Positions 16,984 through 24,384 of a stretch of 64,000 nt of DNA are shown here, piece after piece. Every line of letters begins with the position of its first letter. Position 1 is the first letter of the stretch. Below the pieces are notes generated by a model. It was not told where the DNA came from and searched no databases. It saw nothing but the letters and a program-made list of their open reading frames with translations. The position numbers were made by a program, and so were the translations under genes. The stretch spans positions 1,798,001 to 1,862,000 of the forward strand of contig NZ_CP009227.1 of the NCBI RefSeq assembly GCF_000775995.1, given 5' to 3'. The stretch is from Treponema sp. OMZ 838. GTDB taxonomy: Bacteria; Spirochaetota; Spirochaetia; Treponematales; Treponemataceae.

Positions 16984-17164
16984 AAACGGCGGTTTGGCAA
17001 GAGCTTATTTCTCTCAACATTGGAAGCCTATTTTCTCGGAAAAAAAGAGCTGTTCAAGGGATTATATCTTGAAAAACTGGAAGAAGATTGTGCTGATTGG
17101 TGCGGGATTTGATGAGCAAACGCGAACGATAAGAGACTGGAAAACGGAGTATCTATGTTATTAA
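16984..17164 (+). pseudogene. AAA-ATPase-like (PF09820/DUF1703-type) gene remnant
   Basis: Two fragments of one protein family are joined here. From 16987 the frame reads RRFGKSLFLSTLEAYFLG and then FKGLYLEKLEED, the Walker A region typical of PF09820 AAA-ATPase-like proteins, and ends at a TGA at 17110. In another frame, from about 17087, it reads KIVLIGAGFDEQTRTIRDW, which fits the C-terminal PD-(D/E)XK end of the same proteins. Some 450 residues between them are missing. The C-terminal frame stops inside the first codons of hen1. So a full gene was lost by a large internal deletion; it cannot encode a working protein. Confidence 0.7.
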
Positions 17165-18603
17165 CCATAACGGCGGAAGGAGAGAATGCCGCAGCTTTAA
17201 GCTTTTTGCTGCACAAGCATCCCGATAAATTACAGCAGGTTGAGCTGTCAGTCGGGGCTGCCTATATATTTTATCCGGAGTGCGGAAAAGAAAAAGTGAC
17301 AGCGGCGCTCCTTTTGGATATTGATCCGATCGGTATGGTACGTAACGCAAAGAATTTTGCCGGGAAAGATTTTTTACTGGGGCAGTATGTCAACGACCGG
17401 CCGTATGTTGCGTCTTCTTTTATGAGCAGCGCAATTTCAAAGGCGTTTTCGAGTGCGATGAACGGCAGCTGTAAAGAGCATCCCGACTATACTGAGCTGC
17501 CGCTTGCCTTAACCGCCAAAATCTCCGTGCTGCCGGCGCCGCGGGGCGGTGAACTGTTGATTAAACGGCTCTTTGAACCGCTCGGGTACACGGTTGAAGC
17601 GGAACGGCACCTGCTCGACACGCAGTTTCCCGCGTGGGGCTACGGAAAGTATTTTACCCTGACGCTTAAAAATACGCTGACGCTGAAAGAATTGCTTTCC
17701 CACCTCTATGTACTCATTCCTGTTTTGGATACCGAAAAACACTATTTTATCACACAGAATGAAGTTGAAAAATTGTTGCAAAAGGGTAAGGGCTGGCTTG
17801 AGCAGCACCCTGAACGGGAAATCATTGTTTCGCGGTATTTAATCAACCTAAAATCGCTGGTGCGTTCCGCCTTTGAAGTACTGCAGGCAGCGGAAGAAGG
17901 TATCATACCCGACACTGATAATGAGAATGAGCAAGATGAACTTACGAAAATAGAAGATACTGCTGCCGCTCACACTCAGCTGCAAAAAGCAAAAAAAGAG
18001 CGGCTCCATGACATACGGCTCAAACTTGTCGCAGAAAAATTGAAGCAGAGCGGGGCTGCAAGCGTTATTGATTTAGGCTGCGGCGACGGCAATCTGCTCA
18101 GACTACTCTTAAAAGAAAAGCAGTTTACCCGGATTGCCGGTACTGATGTTTCTTATTCGGAATTAGAAAAAAGCCAAGACAAACTCCACTGGAACGAAAT
18201 GCCTGAAAAGCAGCGCGAGCGGCTTTCGCTCTTTCAAAGTTCACTGACCTATCGGGATAAACGGTTCAGCGGGTTTGATGCTGCAGCCGTTGTTGAGGTA
18301 ATAGAACACCTCGATCCCAACCGCTTGCCTGCGTTGGAAAAATCTCTATTTACCTACGCAAAGCCTCAGACCATTGTGCTGACTACGCCGAACCGGGAAT
18401 ACAATGTACGGTACGAAAATCTTTCAGCAGGAAAAGTGCGGCACAGCGATCACCGGTTTGAATGGACACGCTCGGAATTTGCAGCATGGGCGGAACGGGT
18501 TGCGCATGAAAACAATTATACGGTTGCATTTTTCCCAGTCGGTGAAGAAGAAGAAAACATAGGAGCGCCGTCTCAGATGGCGGTATTTACGTATGGAAAT
18601 TAG
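17155..18603 (+). CDS. hen1: Bacterial Hen1, RNA 3'-terminal ribose 2'-O-methyltransferase
   Basis: A 482-residue bacterial Hen1. It methylates the 2'-OH at the 3' end of cleaved RNA so that, after sealing by Pnkp, the repaired site resists the ribotoxin. The N-terminal domain (about 1-240) is specific to bacterial Hen1, and the C-terminal methyltransferase has DLGCGDGN at about 305-312 and the metal-site motif EVIEHLD near residue 380. The linker (about 255-275) is acidic. The stop codon overlaps the start of pnkp by 11 bases, so the pair is translationally coupled. The start lies inside the end of the AAA-ATPase remnant. Confidence 0.92.
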   Translation: MLLTITAEGENAAALSFLLHKHPDKLQQVELSVGAAYIFYPECGKEKVTAALLLDIDPIGMVRNAKNFAGKDFLLGQYVNDRPYVASSFMSSAISKAFSSAMNGSCKEHPDYTELPLALTAKISVLPAPRGGELLIKRLFEPLGYTVEAERHLLDTQFPAWGYGKYFTLTLKNTLTLKELLSHLYVLIPVLDTEKHYFITQNEVEKLLQKGKGWLEQHPEREIIVSRYLINLKSLVRSAFEVLQAAEEGIIPDTDNENEQDELTKIEDTAAAHTQLQKAKKERLHDIRLKLVAEKLKQSGAASVIDLGCGDGNLLRLLLKEKQFTRIAGTDVSYSELEKSQDKLHWNEMPEKQRERLSLFQSSLTYRDKRFSGFDAAAVVEVIEHLDPNRLPALEKSLFTYAKPQTIVLTTPNREYNVRYENLSAGKVRHSDHRFEWTRSEFAAWAERVAHENNYTVAFFPVGEEEENIGAPSQMAVFTYGN

Positions 18604-21322
18604 AATACCAAAAACAGCCTTAGTCCTGCTCGTGGGCGCTTCCGGCTCAGGAAAGAGCAGCTTTGCTAAAAAACATTTCGCTCAGTATGAAATCGTTTCG
18701 TCGGATGCGTGCCGCGGTATTGTTTCCAATGATGAAAATAATCAGGCAGCCTCAAACGATGCCTTTGAACTGTTCTACTATATTATTTCAATGCGGTTGA
18801 AAAAAGGATTACTCACGGTTGCAGATGCGACGAATATTCAGCCTGATGCACGGAAAAAACTCATCAGCATTGCCCGTTCCTTTCACGTACTGCCTGTTGC
18901 TATCGTCTTTGATATGCCGCAGGAGTTATGCGAAAGGAGAAATCAGCAACGCACAGACCGGAACGTTCTGCCCCATGTTATCCGGCGGCAGCTGCAGGAT
19001 TTAAAGCGTTCCCTCAAAAGTATAAAAAAAGAAGGCTTTAAAAAACTCTACACATTCCGGTCGGGAGAAGAGGCCGATAACGTGCCCGCAATTGTGCGGG
19101 AGAAGCTCTATAACGATAAGGCTGAGCTGCATGGCCCCTTCGATATTATCGGGGATGTACACGGCTGTTACGAAGAGTTGATTGAGTTGCTGCAAAAACT
19201 CAGGTATATACTAGAAAAAACAGCAGATGACGGCACCAACTACGGGTTAAAAGTCAGTCATCCTGAAAACCGCACGGTCATTTTTTTAGGTGATTTGATT
19301 GACCGAGGCCCCGCATCGCCCGCCGTACTCAAACTGGTTATGAGCATGGTCAGAAGCGGTACAGCGCTCTGTGTTCCAGGCAACCATGATATGAAGCTCC
19401 ACAAAAAACTCACCGGAAAGGCAGTGCAGGAAAAACACGGCTTGGCTGAAACACTCCGGCAGCTTGAAGGTGAAACCGATGCATTCAAGAACGATGTAAA
19501 AGAATTTTTGTACGGGCTTGTCAGTCACTATGTGTTGGATGCAGGAAAGCTCGTGGTTGCCCATGCGGGGCTCAAAGAAGAGATGCAGGGACGCGGTTCG
19601 GGAGCGGTACGCTCGTTCTGTTTGTATGGAGAAACCACCGGAGAAACGGATGAGTTCGGCTTACCGGTGCGGTACAACTGGGCAGCGGAATACCGTGGAC
19701 GTGCAAAGGTTGTGTACGGGCATACCCCTGTACCATCCGCACAATGGCTGAACAACACCATCGATATTGACACAGGCTGTGTTTTCGGCGGCTCCCTCAC
19801 CGCGCTGCGTTACCCCGAAGAGGAACTCGTTTCGGTACCGGCGCACACAATGTATTGCAAACCGGTGAAGCCGCTTGAGGCTGAATGCTGCAGAACCGGA
19901 AGTGCACTGATACACGAAGCCGCTATCGCAGAAGTTCCGGCAAGCAACGAAGCTGTACAGCCGTCGGTCAATATAGCGGCAGTGTACGGTGCATCCAACG
20001 CGCTGAAAAACCTGCAAGCGGATAGCAGCAACACTGCACACAATACAATCATGTCATTGCAGCAGCAAGATGATGATGTGCTCGATATAGAAGACGTAAC
20101 GGGGCGGCGGATTGTTCAAACACGGCTGAAAAACAACATTTTGATTCGGCAAGAAAACTCCATTGCCGCCCTTGAAGCGATGAGCCGGTTTGCGGTAAAC
20201 CCTAAGTGGCTTATCTACCTGCCGCCTACCATGTCTCCCTGCGAAACAAGCGCACTCGACGGCTTCTTGGAATATCCCGCCGAAGCAATCGGCTATTACA
20301 AAAACCGCGGGGTTCAAGCGGTGGTTTGCGAAGAAAAGCACATGGGGTCCCGCGCGGTACTCGTTATCTGCAAAGATGAACAGACCGCAGCGCACCGCTT
20401 CGGTATTACCGGGGAAGGCTTTGGTATCTGTTATACCCGCACGGGGCGGAACTTTTTTAATGAGCCTGAAACCGAACAAGCGTTTCTAACCAAAGTGCGG
20501 GATGGGCTTACCCGTTCAGGCTTTTGGGAAAAGCATCAGACCGATTGGGTGTGTCTGGATGCAGAACTGATGCCGTGGTCGGTAAAGGCGCAGAGCCTTA
20601 TTCAGGCGCAATATGCAGCAACGGGATCTGCGGCACTCAATGCACTTGCGGAAGCGGAAGCCGTGCTGCGTGTAACGGCACAGCGCGGTATAGAAGGCGC
20701 TCACGAGATGCTGCATACCTTTGCAGAAAAAAAGCATGCAGCGGAAAAATTTGTTTCCGCATACCGCGCCTATTGCTGGGAGGTTACCGGCATCGATGAT
20801 TACAAACTTGCACCGTTCCATATTTTAGCAACGGAGGGTGCTGTTCATGCCGATAAAACCCACCAATGGCACATGGAACAGATCGCCGAGATCTGCCGTG
20901 CGGATTCCACGCTTTTTAAACTAACGCCGTATAAAATGGTGCATTTGGACAATGAGGCGGAAATTGCCGATACGGTAGCGTGGTGGCTTGAGCTTACAGG
21001 TAAGGGCGGCGAAGGAATGGTGGTAAAGCCGTATCAATTTACCGCTTATGGTACGGACGGTACGCTTTTGCAGCCTGCCGTAAAATGCCGCGGGAAAGAA
21101 TATCTCCGGATTATCTATGGGCCGGAATATTGCAAGCAGGAAAACCTTACCCGGCTTAAAAAACGGGGACTTGCAAAAAAGCGGAGCCTTGCGCTCCAGG
21201 AGTTTTCCCTCGGTATCGAAGCGCTCGAACGCTTTGTACGGAAGGAACCGCTTCGGCGCATTCACGAAAGCGTATTCGGCGTACTTGCTATGGAAAGTGA
21301 GCCGACCGACCCGCGGCTGTAA
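18593..21322 (+). CDS. pnkp: Polynucleotide kinase-phosphatase (RNA repair) Pnkp
   Basis: A 909-residue three-domain RNA end-healing and sealing enzyme. N-terminal 5'-kinase with P-loop GASGSGKSS (15-23); central 2',3'-phosphatase of the calcineurin type with GDVHG (about 187), GDLIDRG (about 234) and GNHD (about 263); C-terminal adenylyltransferase (ligase) with nucleotidyl motif EEKHMGSRA, lysine near 582, and GGEGMVVKP further on. It forms a heterotetramer with Hen1 to repair RNAs cut in the anticodon loop. Length is slightly above the Clostridium enzyme (about 870), owing to a variable linker at about 430-500. The pair stands between xseA and clpP without toxin genes visible. Confidence 0.94.
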   Translation: MEIRIPKTALVLLVGASGSGKSSFAKKHFAQYEIVSSDACRGIVSNDENNQAASNDAFELFYYIISMRLKKGLLTVADATNIQPDARKKLISIARSFHVLPVAIVFDMPQELCERRNQQRTDRNVLPHVIRRQLQDLKRSLKSIKKEGFKKLYTFRSGEEADNVPAIVREKLYNDKAELHGPFDIIGDVHGCYEELIELLQKLRYILEKTADDGTNYGLKVSHPENRTVIFLGDLIDRGPASPAVLKLVMSMVRSGTALCVPGNHDMKLHKKLTGKAVQEKHGLAETLRQLEGETDAFKNDVKEFLYGLVSHYVLDAGKLVVAHAGLKEEMQGRGSGAVRSFCLYGETTGETDEFGLPVRYNWAAEYRGRAKVVYGHTPVPSAQWLNNTIDIDTGCVFGGSLTALRYPEEELVSVPAHTMYCKPVKPLEAECCRTGSALIHEAAIAEVPASNEAVQPSVNIAAVYGASNALKNLQADSSNTAHNTIMSLQQQDDDVLDIEDVTGRRIVQTRLKNNILIRQENSIAALEAMSRFAVNPKWLIYLPPTMSPCETSALDGFLEYPAEAIGYYKNRGVQAVVCEEKHMGSRAVLVICKDEQTAAHRFGITGEGFGICYTRTGRNFFNEPETEQAFLTKVRDGLTRSGFWEKHQTDWVCLDAELMPWSVKAQSLIQAQYAATGSAALNALAEAEAVLRVTAQRGIEGAHEMLHTFAEKKHAAEKFVSAYRAYCWEVTGIDDYKLAPFHILATEGAVHADKTHQWHMEQIAEICRADSTLFKLTPYKMVHLDNEAEIADTVAWWLELTGKGGEGMVVKPYQFTAYGTDGTLLQPAVKCRGKEYLRIIYGPEYCKQENLTRLKKRGLAKKRSLALQEFSLGIEALERFVRKEPLRRIHESVFGVLAMESEPTDPRL

Positions 21323-21447
21323 AAATAATCAGGTGCGGTTGACAGCTGGTGCAGTTCACTTATGCAGTTGACGCTGTACTAAAGCGAGTTTTTTTAGTAT
21401 CTTAGTACGTCAACGGTTTTTATGGCAACCGTATTTTCATTACTAGG

Positions 21448-21483
21448 GCATTTCTGAAAATCGAATCAAATTTTGAGAAATGC
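21448..21483. other. Hairpin in the clpP leader
   Basis: GCATTTCTGAAAAT (21448-21461) pairs with ATTTTGAGAAATGC (21470-21483) except at one position, giving a 14-bp stem with an 8-base loop. It ends 24 bases before the clpP start. It resembles the CCTCTAAAAA hairpin family seen elsewhere in the window. Confidence 0.6.
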
Positions 21484-21507
21484 TGTAAACTTATAAAGGG
21501 CGGATGA

Positions 21508-22116
21508 ATGAATATTTTTTATAACACGGAAGAAACGTCAAAAGAAAAAACAAACGATAGTGCGAATGAGCAGCTGATGCAAAAATTCTTGAATACCCGT
21601 CAGATTATTCTGTCGGGCGAAGTGAATAAAGAACTGGCGGAAAAGGTTATCCGTCAGCTTTTGATCCTTGAAGCCGATTCCGCTTCAAAACCGATTTATG
21701 TGTATATCGATTCTCCCGGCGGAGATGTTGATGCCGGTTTTGCGATTTTTGATATGATCCGGTTTATTAAGCCGCCGGTTTATACGATTGGTATGGGATT
21801 GGTAGCCAGTGCAGGTGCTCTTATTCTTTTAGCGGCACCGAAGAACTACCGGCTTGGGCTTCCGAATAGTCACTACCTTATCCATCAGCCGTTATCCGGT
21901 ATCAAAGGGGTTGCGACGGATATTGAAATCCATGCAAAAGAAATTGAAAAAATCCGCGTAAAAATCAATGCGCTTATCGCCGAAGAAACCGGTAAGGATG
22001 TAGCGGACGTTGCTAAAGATACCGACCGCGACTACTGGCTTTCGGCAGACGAAGCCGCCGCTTACGGGCTCATCTTACAGGTCATTAAAACCCGCAGCGA
22101 TCTTCCCAAAAAATAA
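21508..22116 (+). CDS. clpP: ATP-dependent Clp protease proteolytic subunit
   Basis: A 202-residue ClpP serine protease that forms the proteolytic chamber used with ClpA/ClpX-type ATPases. The motif IDSPGGDVDAGFAIFDMI is followed by the catalytic serine S101 in GLVASAGALI and H126 in HQPLSG; the last catalytic Asp is in the DRDYWLSADEA region. The sequence GLVASAG instead of GMAASMG and the long hydrophilic N terminus suggest the divergent second ClpP type of spirochaetes rather than the main copy. Start at ATG 21508 with a GGGCGG upstream. Hairpin array 2 begins 6 bases after the stop, so it may form the 3' end of this transcript. Confidence 0.9.
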   Translation: MNIFYNTEETSKEKTNDSANEQLMQKFLNTRQIILSGEVNKELAEKVIRQLLILEADSASKPIYVYIDSPGGDVDAGFAIFDMIRFIKPPVYTIGMGLVASAGALILLAAPKNYRLGLPNSHYLIHQPLSGIKGVATDIEIHAKEIEKIRVKINALIAEETGKDVADVAKDTDRDYWLSADEAAAYGLILQVIKTRSDLPKK

Positions 22117-22122
22117 ATCAAA

Positions 22123-22310
22123 ACCGCCACGGATGGCGGTGGTTCTATACAGAAGTAAGTTTTTCGTCAGAAAAACTTATCGTCAAAACGCCCAAGGATG
22201 GGCGGGGTATTAATCAGGGGTGAGTTTTGGACAAAACTCGCCTTTTCCCGACATACACAGACGTATGTCGGGAAAAAGTGTACATGGATGTATACTTGCC
22301 AACAGCACCA
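22123..22310 (+). repeat. Hairpin array 2 with GGA loops (candidate structured RNA)
   Basis: Plus-strand GGA hairpins: 22123-22140 (7-bp stem, loop CGGA), 22189-22204 (6 bp, loop AGGA), 22222-22239 (7 bp, loop GGAC, not A-N-GGA) and 22278-22295 (7 bp with one G-U, loop TGGA). Hairpins without GGA: 22156-22179 (10 bp, GTCA) and 22243-22276 (14 bp, ACAGAC). The first GGA hairpin is followed by the 15-base linker GGTTCTATACAGAAG, and the second by GGTATTAATCAGGGG (15 bases). The final linker is degenerate (ACAGCAC). Array lies directly behind clpP. Confidence 0.7.
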
Positions 22311-22341
22311 CGGACAGCGGCGTTGAAGCGGGTGTTAGAAC

Positions 22342-22623
22342 TTATTTTCCAATATAAAAACTTTCATGACTGTATTCACACCATTTTTCATACATCTGAA
22401 TATATTTTTCTTTGATAAATTCCTGTATCTTTCTTAATTCTCTATCCGTCAAGATACCTCTATTTTGAATTACAGTATCTCCATTATCTTTTACGAAAAA
22501 CTTAGCAGAACTTTCTTCGGTTAATTTAGAATCACTTGCATATACATGAAATGCCTCAATAATGCATTTTGATGTAAAATATAAATAATACCCGGCAACC
22601 TTAAATGAAAAATATTTCGGCAT
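22342..22623 (-). CDS. DUF4160-like small protein
   Basis: A 93-residue AT-rich gene, third of three adjacent minus-strand genes. The order of elements, MPKYF..VAGYYLYF...FHVYASD...FFVKDNGDTVIQNRGILTDRELRKIQEFI, resembles the DUF4160 family, whose members are often paired with DUF2442 and considered toxin-antitoxin-like. The match is by pattern only. The ATG follows the stop of the previous gene by one base. Confidence 0.5.
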   Translation of the reverse strand: MPKYFSFKVAGYYLYFTSKCIIEAFHVYASDSKLTEESSAKFFVKDNGDTVIQNRGILTDRELRKIQEFIKEKYIQMYEKWCEYSHESFYIGK

Positions 22624-22624
22624 A

Positions 22625-22846
22625 TTAATCTTCCATATATTTTAAACAGCTTTGTAAATGTTTTTTTGAAGCTACTATTTCTATATCATCCATATTTGTT
22701 TCTATCAAAGTCCCATCAGGTTTAAAAACTGCGGCACCGTAACCATTATTCAGATTAAAAACGCTTATTCCTTCGGGAATTTTTTTAAATGCAAAACCAT
22801 TATCAATGACATCTGCTTCATGAGCAATTTTATATAAATCAGGCAT
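22625..22846 (-). CDS. Hypothetical protein, 73 residues
   Basis: A 73-residue protein I do not recognise, with sequence elements GFAFKKIPEGISVFNLNNG and EIVASKKHLQSC. The frame is open further upstream, but ATG 22846 has a GAGGT ribosome site five bases away and overlaps the stop of the preceding gene by 8 bases, so translation is coupled. AT-rich relative to the surrounding core genes. It probably belongs to the same acquired three-gene set; a toxin-antitoxin or immunity role would be a guess. Confidence 0.6.
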   Translation of the reverse strand: MPDLYKIAHEADVIDNGFAFKKIPEGISVFNLNNGYGAAVFKPDGTLIETNMDDIEIVASKKHLQSCLKYMED

Positions 22847-23117
22847 ATCGTACCTCAACTTTTTTGATTGCAGATAAAAAATCTTCTGCCTCAATATATA
22901 AATTTTTTAATATTGGGATTAAATCAATATATTCTTCTTCCGGTTCAGAATTATGAGTATATTTAGCTAATACTTCAAGATAACCACTATCCCAATGGAG
23001 AACCTTTTCATATTTTTCCAGCGAATACGGTGCTACAAATTTTAATCGAGTCTTATTAAAAGAAAATAATGTGTAGGAACCATCATTGCTTAAATAAGCT
23101 GTGTCAAATCTACTCAT
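22839..23117 (-). CDS. Hypothetical protein, 92 residues
   Basis: The first gene of the three-gene AT-rich set. The product (MSRFDTAYLSNDGSY...) is acidic, with EPEEEYIDLIPIL in the middle, no signal peptide and no known motif. Upstream, the region 23124-23143 has two TATAAT-like hexamers on the minus strand, which would give a very short leader. It is unlike the neighbouring clpP and thymidine-kinase-like genes in base composition, which suggests horizontal gain. Confidence 0.6.
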   Translation of the reverse strand: MSRFDTAYLSNDGSYTLFSFNKTRLKFVAPYSLEKYEKVLHWDSGYLEVLAKYTHNSEPEEEYIDLIPILKNLYIEAEDFLSAIKKVEVRYA

Positions 23118-23123
23118 GTTTCA

Positions 23124-23143
23124 ATTATAGCATAAAAATTATA
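23124..23143 (-). promoter_or_regulatory. Possible -10 elements for the small-gene set
   Basis: Two TATAAT hexamers on the minus strand (23129-23124 and 23143-23138) lie 6 and 20 bases before the ATG at 23117. The distal one would give a leader of about 12 to 15 bases. No good -35 was recognised. Confidence 0.4.
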
Positions 23144-23211
23144 ACATAAACTACTTATAAAACCATAAATACTTAAAATTACAGTAGTTCTAACATAGGC
23201 CTGATGCACTC

Positions 23212-24384
23212 TCAGTTCCACACAAGCGGCCGTTTGTTATCGGACAGCCGCTTATCAAGATATTCCTTATTTAGGTGCAGCTCTTTTACTAATGTGCGCA
23301 TTTGATCGGCGGAGAGCAAATTCTGTTCGGCAAACAGGAAGATGAGCGCCCGTTCCGCAATGCAGGGAACACGGAGCGCATTCATCCGTTCCGGAGAAGG
23401 ATTGGCACAATCGAGATATTCGGTCTTAAACGTATTAAACAATACGGAATGCTCCATATCATCTTGAATCGCTGCCAGCTCTTGCATAAGCGGCTGCATA
23501 TTTCCTCTGCTTGCTTCTATTCCGAGCGGCTTTAGCGTAAAGAATGTGTATTGCTTGCCCGGCAAAAAGTGGTGCTGGTCACAGCGGGTACAGTAATTCG
23601 GTTCAAAGGGGTCTTCTTTTTTGCGGTCTCCGCCGATGATAATCAGCGGATCAAAATAAAGGGCTGGGCATTCAACGCCGTTTACAATGTAGTACCGATA
23701 GGTGTTGTAGCCGTTTTGCAGACAGTCAGGATGTTCGCAATAGGCGGAGAACGGATATATTTCCGTTGCCGTTTCTACCAGCAGCCGTGCCGTCGCATTA
23801 AAAATTTCACCGCGAAAGTTTAACAGCAAGGTCGGCATAACAAATACAAGCCCGCGCCGATCGCTTTCTTTTTTAATCACATACGCGAGCCGTTCGTCGT
23901 AGAAGGCTGCTTCATCGATAATCCATGTACCGATATGCGGATTTTCTTGCAATAGTTTTTCAAGCGAAAATGAATTGCCGACCGTTGCAATATTTCCTCC
24001 GCATCGTTGATAGCCGCCGCGGTAGGCGAGAGCATCATCGGGATAATCGGGGAACCGCTCTTTATCTAAGCTGTAGCGTGCAAAAAAGGTATATCGCCTA
24101 TCCGCCGAGCCGATACCGCTTGCAGGGTCAAACAAGTCTTTTTGAGAGTTTGCTCCGCTGGTCAGTTTTTGTACGGCGCCGCTTTTGGTACGGGCTACTT
24201 GCGCATCCCGCCATACGTGTCCCGCATATTCCGTTTTCCCCGACCCCATCGGCCCGACTACCAGAATACGGCGGGAAGCGGTAGTAAAGTCAAAATGAGC
24301 TTTCGGCTCATGCATCAATAAAGAAGGAAAACCAAGGTTTTTAAACCATGCATTAATCTGTTCTTGCGCCGGTTCCAATTGCAT
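23212..24384 (-). CDS. Thymidine-kinase-like P-loop protein with zinc site
   Basis: A 390-residue protein with type II thymidine kinase features: P-loop GPMGSGKTE (44-52), Walker-B-like IIDEAAF (155-161), and two Cys pairs that would form the zinc lasso site, C216/C221 and C265/C268, the latter in EPNYCTRCDQ and preceded by IIGGD. Usual TK1-type enzymes have about 190-220 residues, so this protein is almost twice as long, with insertions after the P-loop and a longer C terminus. It may still phosphorylate thymidine or may have a changed role. The ATG follows the lepB stop without a gap (TAAATG), so both are one operon. Confidence 0.6.
   Translation of the reverse strand: MQLEPAQEQINAWFKNLGFPSLLMHEPKAHFDFTTASRRILVVGPMGSGKTEYAGHVWRDAQVARTKSGAVQKLTSGANSQKDLFDPASGIGSADRRYTFFARYSLDKERFPDYPDDALAYRGGYQRCGGNIATVGNSFSLEKLLQENPHIGTWIIDEAAFYDERLAYVIKKESDRRGLVFVMPTLLLNFRGEIFNATARLLVETATEIYPFSAYCEHPDCLQNGYNTYRYYIVNGVECPALYFDPLIIIGGDRKKEDPFEPNYCTRCDQHHFLPGKQYTFFTLKPLGIEASRGNMQPLMQELAAIQDDMEHSVLFNTFKTEYLDCANPSPERMNALRVPCIAERALIFLFAEQNLLSADQMRTLVKELHLNKEYLDKRLSDNKRPLVWN

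Noticed and set aside
22300-22330. A further GGA hairpin around CACCACGGACAGCGG
   Set aside because: It contains A-N-GGA, but the flanks pair poorly (only CAAC/GTTG and isolated pairs).
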